From assembly GCA_025935235.1 (NCBI GenBank), contig JAICVT010000104.1:1-11799 (forward strand): a stretch of DNA of 11,799 nucleotides, in the 5' to 3' direction. The translations under genes and the position numbers were made by a program. The notes under the pieces are model-generated. The model saw nothing but the letters and a program-made list of their open reading frames with translations, made no database searches and was not told where the DNA came from. The DNA comes from Ktedonobacterales bacterium. GTDB taxonomy: Bacteria > Chloroflexota > Ktedonobacteria > Ktedonobacterales > JADMIN01. Every line of letters begins with the position of its first letter. Within the stretch, counting starts at the first letter, position 1. Positions 1 to 6,470 of this stretch are shown piece after piece.

Positions 1-1059
1 CATTGCGCCGCTCAGCACCTCCGGCACGGCGAAGCCGACGCCCATCACCAGATAGGCCGCGTCGAGCGTCAGCGCGTCGCGCGCCATGCCCATCGCCACG
101 ATCGCCGCGCCAAAGACCAGCATCGCGCCGATGATGATCTGCGCGCGCCCGCGCAGCCGCGACGGCGCCAGCCCCGCCGCGAACGCGCCCACCAACCCGC
201 CAATCCCCATGCAGGCAGCCATCAGGCCAAACGCCGTCGCCGAGAGATGCAGGTCGAGGCGCACGAGCCGGGGAACCAGCACCGCCTCCACATCGTTCAG
301 CCCATTCGTCAGCGAGAAGAAGAGGATCAGCGTCAGGATGGCTGGCTCGCGTAGCAGAAAGCGCAGCCCGGCGAACATCTCGCCCCAGCGCGACGCACGC
401 TTCGGCTGCTCTGCCGCCTCGGCGCTGGCCTCGGCGCTCGCGTCGGCGGAAGCCGCCTGCGCCCCTCCGCGCCGCCCGCGCATCAGCGCCAGCGCAGCGA
501 AGGAGACGACGAACGAGGCGGCGTCGAAGGTCAGCGCCGCGCCGACGCTCCACTGCGCGATCAACAGGCCGCCCAGCGCCGGGCCAGCCAGCCCCGCCGC
601 CTGCGTGGTGATCTGGCGCAGGCTGGTGGCGGCGTCATACTGGGCTGGCGCGACCAGCGAGGGATAGAGCGCCGCCAGCGCTGGATTGAAGAAGGCGCCC
701 ACCAGCCCGTAGAACGCCGAGAAGATGAAGACCTCTGGCACGCTGATGAGGTGGAGCGTCACCAGCGCCGCGAATGTCGCCGTCACCAGCGCCCGCAGCC
801 CATCCGAGAGCAGCGCGATGCCGCGACGGTTGGCGCGGTCGGCGATGGCGCCGCCGAAGAGCAAGAGCAGCAGCGTGGGGATGTAGGAGGCCGAGAGTAC
901 GGCGCCCATCAACAGGCTGGAGCCAGTCAGCCCCACCAGCAGCCAGACCAGCGCGATCATGAAGACCTGGTCGCCGATCTGCGAGACGCTCTGCCCCAGC
1001 CAGACCAGCGTAAACTGGCCGCCGCGCAGCGGGGAGAGCAAGTGCGCGAGTCGTCGCAT
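1..1059 (-). CDS. MFS transporter (drug/siderophore exporter type), C-terminus cut off by the window
   Basis: The frame is open for 353 codons from ATG at 1059 to the window edge, so the last part (perhaps 50-70 residues of a family of about 400-430) is missing. A strong Shine-Dalgarno, AGGAGG, lies 8 bases before the ATG. The protein is a run of hydrophobic helices. The major-facilitator loop 2-3 signature GGAIADRANRRG is at residues 69-80, and a second inter-helix basic motif (SRLRGRAQ) is near 300-307. A hydrophilic Ala/Ser/Glu-rich linker at about 194-224 separates the two six-helix halves. By family it should be an inner-membrane, proton-coupled exporter of a small molecule; the substrate cannot be read from sequence. 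It diverges from an ArsR-like regulator and has a palindrome in its promoter, which suggests control by that regulator (inference). Alternative reading: an EntS-like siderophore exporter. Confidence 0.9.
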   Translation of the reverse strand, partial: MRRLAHLLSPLRGGQFTLVWLGQSVSQIGDQVFMIALVWLLVGLTGSSLLMGAVLSASYIPTLLLLLFGGAIADRANRRGIALLSDGLRALVTATFAALVTLHLISVPEVFIFSAFYGLVGAFFNPALAALYPSLVAPAQYDAATSLRQITTQAAGLAGPALGGLLIAQWSVGAALTFDAASFVVSFAALALMRGRRGGAQAASADASAEASAEAAEQPKRASRWGEMFAGLRFLLREPAILTLILFFSLTNGLNDVEAVLVPRLVRLDLHLSATAFGLMAACMGIGGLVGAFAAGLAPSRLRGRAQIIIGAMLVFGAAIVAMGMARDALTLDAAYLVMGVGFAVPEVLSGAM

Positions 1060-1150
1060 CGCCGTCGCCTCCTGACAATCCTGAGAATCCTGGGACTCCG
1101 GCCTCGCGGCGCCTTCAGGTCGCCAGCGCTTCCGACACAATCGCCGTCGC

Positions 1151-1185
1151 TAGTGTGGACTATGTCGCTAGTATAGTGGCACTAT
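1151..1185. promoter_or_regulatory. Candidate operator: two TAGTG/CACTA-type inverted repeats over the exporter promoter
   Basis: A perfect 13-base palindrome ATAGTG-G-CACTAT lies at 1173-1185. It overlaps the exporter's -10 and extends into the spacer. A second, looser inverted repeat TAGT-GTGG-ACTA lies at 1151-1162, around the expected start point. The word GTCGCTAGT also occurs twice, at 1146-1154 and 1164-1172, 18 bases apart. Two similar sites, one blocking RNA polymerase binding and one at the start point, are typical of a repressor target. The divergent ArsR-like regulator is the obvious candidate to bind here, but this is an inference. Confidence 0.5.
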
Positions 1186-1198
1186 TGTGAAAACACAA
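1170..1198 (-). promoter_or_regulatory. Promoter of the MFS exporter gene
   Basis: On the minus strand a -35 element TTGTGT (1193-1198) and a -10 element TATACT (1170-1175) are separated by exactly 17 bases. Transcription would start near 1163 and give a leader of about 100 bases before the ATG at 1059. The -10 is a 5/6 match to the sigma-70 consensus and the -35 keeps TTG. Assignment rests on motif and spacing only. Confidence 0.6.
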
Positions 1199-1228
1199 GT
1201 GGGTATGGCCGGATTGACTGGGATGTCC

Positions 1229-1237
1229 TGATATACT
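1229..1237 (+). promoter_or_regulatory. Extended -10 promoter of the ArsR-like regulator gene
   Basis: The string TGATATACT is an extended -10 (TG-N-TATACT) 93 bases before the regulator's ATG. No good -35 sits 17 bases upstream, as is common for extended -10 promoters. An alternative is TTGACT (1213-1218) with a poorer -10, TGTGAT, 17 bases later. Confidence 0.45.
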
Positions 1238-1329
1238 GTGATAGGCCGAGCGGAAGCGGACGCCCGGCGACGAAGCCCCGCATACCCGCCTGAAGGATTC
1301 GGGGATGTGGGGGATTCTGGAGGGCTGCG

Positions 1330-2019
1330 ATGGCGACGATGGCGGAGCGGATGCGGCAGTATATCGTGGCGATGTACGATCCCACGCGCGGCGCGATCCT
1401 GATGGAGCTGGGGCAGAGTGGCGAGCTGACCCCGACCCAGATCGCGCGTCGGCTGGGCGTGACCGCCAACAATGTCTATCACCACATGCGCGTGCTGCGC
1501 GAGCTGGAGGTAGTTGATCCGCCGCGCGTCGTGGCGCGCGATACCTACGTCGAGAAGTATTACCGCATCAACCCGGAGCTGGCCGCGGCGATCAATAGTG
1601 ATCCGAACTGGGTGGACCATTCACAGGCTGGCACGAGCGCCGCAGACCGCAAGGCGCTCTTCTGCGGCATGTATATGACGATGGCGCAGTTGCTGATGCG
1701 CGCGGCCCGCCGCTATCAGGCGATGGACGACGACGAGTTCCAGCGGCGGTTCTATGACACGCAGGAGCTGATGGCCTCGGTCAACACGATGGATCGCGCG
1801 AAGCTGATGCGGCGGCTGACGAGCGTGCGCGCCATGCTGGCCGAGGAGTGGCGCGCCGACGCCGAGGCGGGTGAAACGGCGGATGATTCACCCGCGAAAC
1901 TCGCAGGCGCCCACACTGACCGTAACCTCGTCCTGATGGCCGCGCTGCCCATGCTGTGGGACGATGAGCCAGGAGAGCCAGGCGGAGCAGGCGTGGCAGG
2001 CGGCGCGCAGAAGCCCTGA
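1330..2019 (+). CDS. ArsR-like winged-helix transcriptional regulator
   Basis: This is a 229-residue DNA-binding regulator. The N-terminal 80 residues form an ArsR-type winged helix: a leading helix with DPTRGAILMEL (17-27), a helix-turn-helix at about 33-60 (TPTQIARRLGVTANNVYHHM), and a wing at about 62-80. The remaining ~150 residues are mostly helical and probably serve dimerisation or ligand sensing. The extreme C-terminus is Gly/Ala-rich and looks disordered. No cysteine metal-binding motif is seen in the winged helix, so a metal sensor is not supported. The start is backed by GGAGGG five bases before the ATG; ATG at 1339 is possible. It diverges from the MFS exporter and probably represses it and itself (inference). 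It ends 25 bases from the convergent MarR gene. Confidence 0.85.
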   Translation: MATMAERMRQYIVAMYDPTRGAILMELGQSGELTPTQIARRLGVTANNVYHHMRVLRELEVVDPPRVVARDTYVEKYYRINPELAAAINSDPNWVDHSQAGTSAADRKALFCGMYMTMAQLLMRAARRYQAMDDDEFQRRFYDTQELMASVNTMDRAKLMRRLTSVRAMLAEEWRADAEAGETADDSPAKLAGAHTDRNLVLMAALPMLWDDEPGEPGGAGVAGGAQKP

Positions 2020-2049
2020 CAGCGTCGTCCAGCGTCATCCAGCATCATC
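2020..2049. repeat. Three tandem 10-base repeats in the convergent gap
   Basis: Three head-to-tail decamers, CAGCGTCGTC, CAGCGTCATC and CAGCATCATC, fill the gap between the convergent ArsR-like and MarR genes and run over the MarR stop codon (2045-2047). Their role is unknown. They may be a slippage product, and they do not form a clear terminator hairpin. Confidence 0.6.
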
Positions 2050-2545
2050 TAGCGCTGCCGCCTGCCAGCGCCTCGGTGGCGTCGTGTCCGGCGCTGGCGA
2101 CACGGCGCAGAAAGTCGACGATCACCTCCAGCTCCTCCTCATCGTAGCCCGCGCAGATCTCGCGCATCGCCGTCAGCATGCCTGCATACTGGCCGAGCAG
2201 CTCCGCCATGCGCTCGCGCCGCAGCTGCACGACGACGGCGCGCCGGTCGGCAGGGTCGCGGTCGCGCGCGATCCAGTCGCCGCGCTCCAGCCGGTCGAGA
2301 ATGCCGGTGATGGTGGCGGGGTGCAACCCGGCGCGGCGCGCCAGTGCGCTGGGGCTGAGTGGCCCGTGGCGAGCGATCAGGTCGAGGCAGTCGAGATCAA
2401 TGTCGTTCAGATCGAGCCGCGCGCCGACCCGATGATTGAGCAGCGCGAGTTGGATGCTCAGCTCGCGCATGGCGCGCAAGATCGCGCTGGCCAGGCGCTT
2501 GCGCCCGCGCGTGTCGCCGCGCTGATGGTGTATTTTACCATCCAT
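2045..2545 (-). CDS. MarR-family transcriptional regulator
   Basis: This is a 166-residue protein with the usual MarR layout and close to the usual length. A dimerisation helix lies around 20-45. The winged helix-turn-helix at about 63-90 contains GPLSPSALARRAGLHPAT. The wing at about 91-108 carries the family signature D-x-x-D-R-R (DPADRR, 97-102). Long C-terminal helices (109-152) complete the dimer interface. MarR proteins usually bind palindromes as dimers and release DNA on binding phenolic or oxidising ligands. The gene diverges from an NAD(P)-binding oxidoreductase across 167 bases, a common regulator/target layout. The ATG at 2545 has only a modest Shine-Dalgarno (GAGG, 10 bases away). 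Internal methionine 26 is a less likely start because it would remove part of the dimerisation helix. Confidence 0.9.
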   Translation of the reverse strand: MDGKIHHQRGDTRGRKRLASAILRAMRELSIQLALLNHRVGARLDLNDIDLDCLDLIARHGPLSPSALARRAGLHPATITGILDRLERGDWIARDRDPADRRAVVVQLRRERMAELLGQYAGMLTAMREICAGYDEEELEVIVDFLRRVASAGHDATEALAGGSAR

Positions 2546-2560
2546 ATTGTTTGTACCTCG

Positions 2561-2572
2561 TAGTATATGCTA
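2561..2572. promoter_or_regulatory. MarR promoter -10 inside a near-perfect palindrome
   Basis: TAGTATATGCTA at 2561-2572 is a 12-base palindrome with one mismatched pair. On the minus strand it contains TATACT (2562-2567), a good -10 for the MarR gene 17 bases before its ATG. No convincing -35 is seen. Overlap of a -10 with a palindrome is what autorepression by MarR would look like. The leader would be only about 10 bases. Confidence 0.4.
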
Positions 2573-2712
2573 GTGTATGTGATGGAGCGTATGACCCGCA
2601 AGGGGATGCCGTCATTGTATCTGGCGCCGCTCGCGTCTGGAAGGCGTTCGGCGAGCGCTCGGCGGGCGCGATGAAGCGATGCATTGGATAAAGCGAAGGA
2701 AGGAAGCTCAGC

Positions 2713-3378
2713 ATGCGGCTGACAATCGTTGCGGCGACCGGGGGTATCGGCCGCCAATTGGTCGAACAGGCGCTCGCCGCGGGGCATGAGGTCACCGCGG
2801 TGGCGCGCTATCCGCAGGGCGTGCCCACGCAGGCGCGGCTCGTGGCGGTTGATCTGGCGCGGCCAGACCAGGCGGCGCTGGCGTCGGCAGTGACGGGCGC
2901 CGACGCCGTGCTCTCGGCGCTGGGCGCGCGCACGGCCGCTGATCGCGGCGTGGCGACGCGCGGGACGGAGGCCATCGCCCTGGCGATGCGGGCGACAGGC
3001 GCGCGGCGGCTGCTGGTGGTCAGCGCCGCGCCGATCGGCACGGTGGCATCGCCCGCGCGCCCGCGTCCACCGCACTACGACCCTGGTGACGGCTTCTTCA
3101 TGCGCGCCGTGCTCAATCCGCTGGTCAAAGTGGCGCTGCGCGAGCACTACGCTGATCTGGCGCGGATGGAGGACATCGTGCGGGCCAGCGGCCTCGACTG
3201 GACGATCATTCGCCCGCCGCGCCTGCTCGATACGCCGCTGACCGGCGTGTACCGCACGGCCTACGAGCGCAACCTGCGGCGCGGGCTGGCCATCTCGCGC
3301 GCCGATGTGGCCGATCTGATGCTGCGCGCGCTCCGCCAGCCAGAGACGATCCGCAAGACGGTCGGCGTCGCCTATTAG
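2713..3378 (+). CDS. NAD(P)-binding oxidoreductase-like protein (atypical SDR, NmrA/YwnB type)
   Basis: This is a 221-residue single-domain Rossmann protein. The N-terminal strand and nucleotide loop read TIVAATGGIGRQLV (4-17), matching the atypical SDR pattern TGxxGxxG with Ala where the first Gly usually stands. Arg32 after the second strand suggests NADP(H) preference. Further family marks are the strand LLVVSAAPIG (100-109) and the segment LDWTIIRPPRLLD (161-173), typical of NmrA-like and YwnB-like proteins. The Tyr-x-x-x-Lys pair of classical SDRs is not apparent. The substrate is unknown; relatives include flavin/biliverdin reductase-like enzymes and redox-sensing proteins. GGAAGGAAG a few bases upstream supports the ATG. 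It diverges from the MarR gene and may be its target (inference). Confidence 0.85.
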   Translation: MRLTIVAATGGIGRQLVEQALAAGHEVTAVARYPQGVPTQARLVAVDLARPDQAALASAVTGADAVLSALGARTAADRGVATRGTEAIALAMRATGARRLLVVSAAPIGTVASPARPRPPHYDPGDGFFMRAVLNPLVKVALREHYADLARMEDIVRASGLDWTIIRPPRLLDTPLTGVYRTAYERNLRRGLAISRADVADLMLRALRQPETIRKTVGVAY

Positions 3379-3429
3379 GCGGCCGCTCGCTATGACTCTC
3401 ACGCATCGTGGCGTCCCGCATGGCGCGAG

Positions 3430-4416
3430 TCAGACCGCAATATGCAGGATGGCCGCCAGGGCCACGCCCACCGCCAGCGCCACACCGAACTGGAGATGCA
3501 ACGCCGCCGCGCGCCGCACGCCCAGCCGCAGGATGGGATCGCGCTCGCCCGCCGCGAAGACGCCGCGCGTCTCGCGCAGCGCCATCGGCAAGGTCAGCCA
3601 GACCAGCAGTGCGGGCCACGGCAAGGCGAGCGCGAGATGCGGGACCAGCAGCCCCAGCGCCACGAAGAGCGTCGTGGCCACATACGCGCCGTAGACCAGC
3701 GCCGCCTGATAGCGCAGCGCGAACCGCCGCCCGAACCGCACTGGCAGCGTGCGCTTGTTGACCGCCAGGTCATCGTGGTAGTCGCGGATGTTGTTCATGT
3801 TGAGGATGGCGACCACCAGCAAGCCCATCGGGACGCTGGCGGCGAAGGCGGCCCAGCTCCAGCGCGGGATCTGCACAAAGTAGGCGCCCCAGACCATCAG
3901 CAGACCCATCGCGATGTAGACCATCAGGTCGCCCAGCCCGCGCGCAGCGAATTTGAAGGGCCGCGCGCTGTAGAAGTAGCCGATGAAGAGCGCGACGATG
4001 CCAAACAGCAGGATCGCCGGGCCGATCAGCGCGATCAGCCAGACGCCAAGCGCCGTGGCGACGGCAAAGCAGCCCAACCCCATCCCCAACACCTGCGCGC
4101 CGGTCATCTGGCCGCGAAAGATAACGGTCGTGGACCCCAACGAGTCCGCCGTATCCAGTTCATACTTCCAGTCGAAGTACTCGTTGAGATAGTTGACGCC
4201 CGCTTGCAGCAGCATCCCGGCCAGCAGCGTCAGCGCGAAGAGTCCCAGGTGGAAGCCGCCCTGCCACGCTGCGACCGCTGTCCCCACCAGGATCGGCGCG
4301 ACCGAGGCGGTCAGCGTGACCGGGCGCGCGGTGGCGAACCAGACGCGCCAACGCGGCGCCCTGGCTGGGCTGCTTGTTGCGGCTGGCTGCTCGGCCTCCT
4401 GCTCGGCCTCTCGCAT
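3430..4416 (-). CDS. menA: 1,4-dihydroxy-2-naphthoate prenyltransferase-like membrane protein (UbiA family)
   Basis: The protein has 328 residues, with a hydrophilic N-terminus of about 25 residues followed by roughly nine membrane helices. The two Asp-rich motifs of UbiA prenyltransferases are intact. The first is NYLNEYFDWKYELD at 75-88 (Asn78, Asp82, Asp88). The second is NNIRDYHDDLAVNKRTLPVR at 208-227 (Asp212, Asp216, Lys221, Arg222). The Asn-Lys-Arg-Thr-Leu tail of the second motif is typical of MenA. By family it transfers a polyprenyl chain from the diphosphate, held by Mg2+ on the Asp motifs, to dihydroxynaphthoate, giving demethylmenaquinone in the membrane. GGAG five bases before the ATG supports the start. 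It lies 27 bases after the DinB-fold gene on the same strand and is probably co-transcribed. A related UbiA prenyltransferase with another aromatic acceptor cannot be excluded. Confidence 0.85.
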   Translation of the reverse strand: MREAEQEAEQPAATSSPARAPRWRVWFATARPVTLTASVAPILVGTAVAAWQGGFHLGLFALTLLAGMLLQAGVNYLNEYFDWKYELDTADSLGSTTVIFRGQMTGAQVLGMGLGCFAVATALGVWLIALIGPAILLFGIVALFIGYFYSARPFKFAARGLGDLMVYIAMGLLMVWGAYFVQIPRWSWAAFAASVPMGLLVVAILNMNNIRDYHDDLAVNKRTLPVRFGRRFALRYQAALVYGAYVATTLFVALGLLVPHLALALPWPALLVWLTLPMALRETRGVFAAGERDPILRLGVRRAAALHLQFGVALAVGVALAAILHIAV

Positions 4417-4443
4417 GGTTGCTCCGTCTCTCTGTGTCTGTCA

Positions 4444-4983
4444 CTATTCCGTCAGGATGGGGCGCGTAAGGATGGCGAGATAGGCGCGCCACGGGCCGAC
4501 CGCATCGCCATATTGATGCGCCAACACCTCCACGATCTGGCCGACGTGGTTGAGGTCGTGCGTCACCCAGCTCGCTAGCAGTTGGCTCAGCGTCACCCTG
4601 CCCAGCGCCGGATGCGTTCCGGTGAGGGCGAGCTTCTCTGGTGTGATGTCCAGCTCGCGCAACGCGGCCAAATTTTGCGCCCGCGCCTGCTCGAAGGCCG
4701 TGAGGAGCTGGTCGAGCGAGTAGCCCTGATACTTGTCGAACATAGCCGTGCGGTTGAAAGCGTCGAATGGGCGTTCCTCGCCGTGCTCCAGGATGATGCG
4801 GGCGCGGGTCAGCCAGTCGCCCTCCTCGCCATGCAGCAGATGCCCGACGATGTCGTAGGCGCTCCATGTCGCTGGCCCTTCGGTCGCCTGCGTCCAGGCG
4901 TCGGGCAGCCCGCGCAGCAGCGCCGCGAGCGTGGCGGGCGTGCGGCTCAGCATCGCGACGGCCTGCTCCTGCTGATAGTCCAT
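4444..4983 (-). CDS. DinB-fold (DinB/YfiT-like) protein, possible thiol-dependent transferase
   Basis: This is a 179-residue protein of the DinB/YfiT four-helix-bundle superfamily. The expected metal ligands are present: His48 in the second helix (DIVGHLLHGE, 44-53), then His142 and His146 in the H-x-x-x-H of the last core helix (THDLNHVGQI, 141-150). The Asp-Leu-Asn-His-Val-Gly-Gln-Ile string is characteristic of the family. Characterised members are metal-dependent thiol transferases (bacillithiol or mycothiol) or isomerases; the activity here is not known. AAGGAG seven to eight bases before the ATG is a clear Shine-Dalgarno. It sits directly upstream of the MenA-like gene, 27 bases apart, and ends in two consecutive stop codons (TAG TGA). 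A functional link to menaquinone is only suggested by this position. Confidence 0.85.
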   Translation of the reverse strand: MDYQQEQAVAMLSRTPATLAALLRGLPDAWTQATEGPATWSAYDIVGHLLHGEEGDWLTRARIILEHGEERPFDAFNRTAMFDKYQGYSLDQLLTAFEQARAQNLAALRELDITPEKLALTGTHPALGRVTLSQLLASWVTHDLNHVGQIVEVLAHQYGDAVGPWRAYLAILTRPILTE

Positions 4984-5027
4984 GCGCGACTCCTTCTATG
5001 GTAGTGTGTGGCGGCGTGGGCGCGAAC

Positions 5028-5075
5028 CTCTCCCCCTGCCCCCTCCCCTTCAGGGAGGGGAACGCAGGCCAGGGT
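5028..5075 (-). repeat. Intergenic GC-rich hairpin repeat, copy in minus orientation
   Basis: Read on the minus strand it contains CCCCTCCCTGAAGGGGAGGG followed by GGCAGGGGGAGAGG. The first part folds as CCCCTCCC / GGGAGGGG. The same string recurs on the plus strand at 8975-9008, nearly identical over about 35 bases, and shorter relatives lie at 8873-8911 and 9046-9088. It behaves like a dispersed, REP-like intergenic repeat. Confidence 0.7.
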
Positions 5076-5336
5076 TGGTGGTGTAGTCTGTCGGCTCCGC
5101 GCCCTCTTCCGCCCCTTCCGCCAACTGTATCCCAATGTATCCCATGCGCCAGCCGGTCGCCAGCCCCAGCCGCATCGCCAGCCGCACGGCCTGCCCAGAT
5201 GACCAGGAGCGCCACTGGCCCAACGCGGGGCGCTGCCTCTGCGACGCGCGCGGTACCGTTCTGAGTGTGACGCGCCGCCCCAAACTTTCATCAACAGGCG
5301 GATAGGCGCGCACGGGCGGACGATGTGAGACCGTGA

Positions 5337-5359
5337 CCCGGCGCCGTCAGCGAGCCGGG
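5337..5359 (+). promoter_or_regulatory. Leader hairpin before the first protease's Shine-Dalgarno
   Basis: CCCGGC (5337-5342) pairs with GCCGGG (5354-5359) across an 11-base loop. It ends one base before AGAGGAG (5361-5367), the ribosome-binding site of the ATG at 5379. It could affect translation initiation; this is inferred from position only. Confidence 0.35.
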
Positions 5360-5378
5360 AAGAGGAGCGAAGACAACT

Positions 5379-6359
5379 ATGACAGACGATACGCAGCAGA
5401 CACCACCATCTGGCGAGAGCGGCCAGCCCAGCCAGAGCAGTCAGGCGAGCGCGCTGGGCGCATTCTCCGATCAGCTCGCCAACGCCTTCGAGCGCGCCTC
5501 GCGCTCGATTGTCTCCATTGCGGCGCGCCCGCGCCAATCCGCTAGCGGCGTGCTTTGGCAGGCTGACAGCGGCGAGGTGGTGATTGTCACCGCCGATCAT
5601 GTGCTGGAGCGCGAAGACGACATCACCGTGATTCTGCCGGAGGGCCATGTCATCAAAGCGACACTGGCCGGGCGCGATCCCAGCACCGATCTGGCCGTGC
5701 TTCGGCTGCCGGGTGGCGACCCAGGCGAGGCCGTGACGCCAATCGAGGTTAATGATGGCCTCAAGGTTGGGCATCTGGCGCTGGCGATTGGCCGCCCCAC
5801 CGAGGGCGGGCCGCGCGTCTCGTTCGGCGTGGTCAGCGCGGTCGAGGGGCCGCGCCGCTCTGGGCATGGCGCGCAGATCGAGGGGATCATCTTCGCCGAT
5901 GTGACACTCTATCCCGGCTTCTCGGGCGGTCCGCTTGTGGGCCTGGATGGCAAGATGGTTGGGCTGACCAGCTCGCGCCTGACCCGCCAGAGCGCCGCGC
6001 TGCCGTTGGCCACCGTGCGCCGCGTGGTCGGTGCGCTGCTGACCCACGGGCGCATGCGCCGCGGCTACCTGGGTGTCGGCGCGCAGCAGATTCCGCTGCC
6101 CACGGCGCTCGCGCAGAAGGTGGGCAGCCAGCAAGAGAGCGCGCTGCTGGTGCTGACCGTCGAGGCCGACAGCCCCGCCGAGAAGGGCGGCATTCTGATC
6201 GGCGACCTGATCGTCAGCATCAACGGCCAGAGCGTGACGGGCGTGGATGGCCTGCGCGGTGCGCTGGCGGGCGCGGCGCCCGGTCAGCCGCTGACCCTCA
6301 AGCTGCTGCGCGGCGGTGAGCCGACCGACGCCAGCGTGACGGTCGGCGAGCGCGCCTAA
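5379..6359 (+). CDS. HtrA-like serine protease (S1C) with one PDZ domain, first of a tandem pair
   Basis: The protein has 326 residues. After a Ser/Gln-rich N-terminal 30 residues comes a trypsin-like domain (about 38-222) with a complete triad: His74 (VTADHV), Asp104 (STDLAVLRL) and Ser182 (PGFSGGPL). One PDZ domain follows at about 229-323 (RGYLGVGAQQIPL, then DSPAEKGGILIGDLIVSING). HtrA proteases degrade or refold damaged proteins and use the PDZ for substrate binding and activation. Unlike most HtrA/DegP proteins, no signal peptide or membrane anchor is visible, so a cytoplasmic location is suggested. The usual Asn before the catalytic Ser region (GNSGGPL) is Phe here (GFSGGPL). The Shine-Dalgarno is AGAGGAG, 11 bases from the ATG. 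A second, related protease follows 111 bases downstream, so a shared transcript is likely. Confidence 0.9.
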   Translation: MTDDTQQTPPSGESGQPSQSSQASALGAFSDQLANAFERASRSIVSIAARPRQSASGVLWQADSGEVVIVTADHVLEREDDITVILPEGHVIKATLAGRDPSTDLAVLRLPGGDPGEAVTPIEVNDGLKVGHLALAIGRPTEGGPRVSFGVVSAVEGPRRSGHGAQIEGIIFADVTLYPGFSGGPLVGLDGKMVGLTSSRLTRQSAALPLATVRRVVGALLTHGRMRRGYLGVGAQQIPLPTALAQKVGSQQESALLVLTVEADSPAEKGGILIGDLIVSINGQSVTGVDGLRGALAGAAPGQPLTLKLLRGGEPTDASVTVGERA

Positions 6360-6408
6360 ATCTCGTACATCCGACCCGTAGGACGTGATCTCAACGGACT
6401 GAACGGCG

Positions 6409-6440
6409 TTCCCCCGCTCAGCAGCAAGCGAGCGGGGGAA
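6409..6440. promoter_or_regulatory. Intercistronic hairpin between the two protease genes
   Basis: TTCCCCCGCTC (6409-6419) pairs perfectly over 11 bases with GAGCGGGGGAA (6430-6440) around a 10-base loop. No T-tract follows, so it is not a standard intrinsic terminator. It may be an RNA processing or stability element, or a partial terminator setting the ratio of the two proteases. The second gene's Shine-Dalgarno AAGGAAG (6455-6461) lies 15 bases beyond. Confidence 0.5.
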
Positions 6441-6470
6441 ACGCTCCCTCTCGAAAGGAAGTCATCGGCT

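Larger units (their letters stand above)
4984..5378. other. 395-base stretch without a convincing gene, between divergent transcription units
   Basis: The region separates the DinB/MenA unit (minus) from the protease pair (plus). It holds one copy of the GC-rich hairpin repeat near its left end and a leader hairpin near its right end. A minus-strand frame from GTG 5313 to 5050 (87 codons) passes through it. That frame has a short hydrophobic segment but no recognisable domain, a weak start, and a C-terminus made of repeat sequence. It is at best a remnant. I could not identify a convincing -10/-35 pair for either flanking unit. Confidence 0.5.

Noticed and set aside
86..667. Plus-strand frames within the MFS gene
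   Set aside because: Antisense to a well-supported transporter; Ala/Arg/Pro/Ser-rich without structure.
1213..1245. TTGACT with TGTGAT as the main ArsR promoter
   Set aside because: The -10 is a poor match. The overlapping extended -10 TGATATACT is the better candidate, so it is mentioned only as an alternative.
2458..3402. Minus-strand open frame of 314 codons opposite the oxidoreductase
   Set aside because: Arg/His-rich antisense shadow overlapping both the MarR gene and the divergent promoter region.
3393..3432. TGACTC/GAGTCA inverted repeat as a bidirectional terminator between the oxidoreductase and MenA-like genes
   Set aside because: Only six paired bases across a 28-base loop and no T-tract; too weak to annotate.
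3442..4578. Long plus-strand open frame (378 codons) opposite the MenA-like gene
   Set aside because: Composition is Gln/Arg/His/Asp-rich with no hydrophobic core or domain. It is the antisense of the prenyltransferase, whose motifs and ribosome-binding site are clear.
4160..5215. Minus-strand open frame of 351 codons overlapping DinB and MenA genes
   Set aside because: Same-strand alternative frame with Gly/Ala/Arg-rich random composition; the in-frame genes have clear motifs.
4947..6134. Minus-strand open frame of 395 codons across the DinB upstream region and first protease
   Set aside because: It runs through the GC-rich repeat and antisense to the protease triad. It has no family features.
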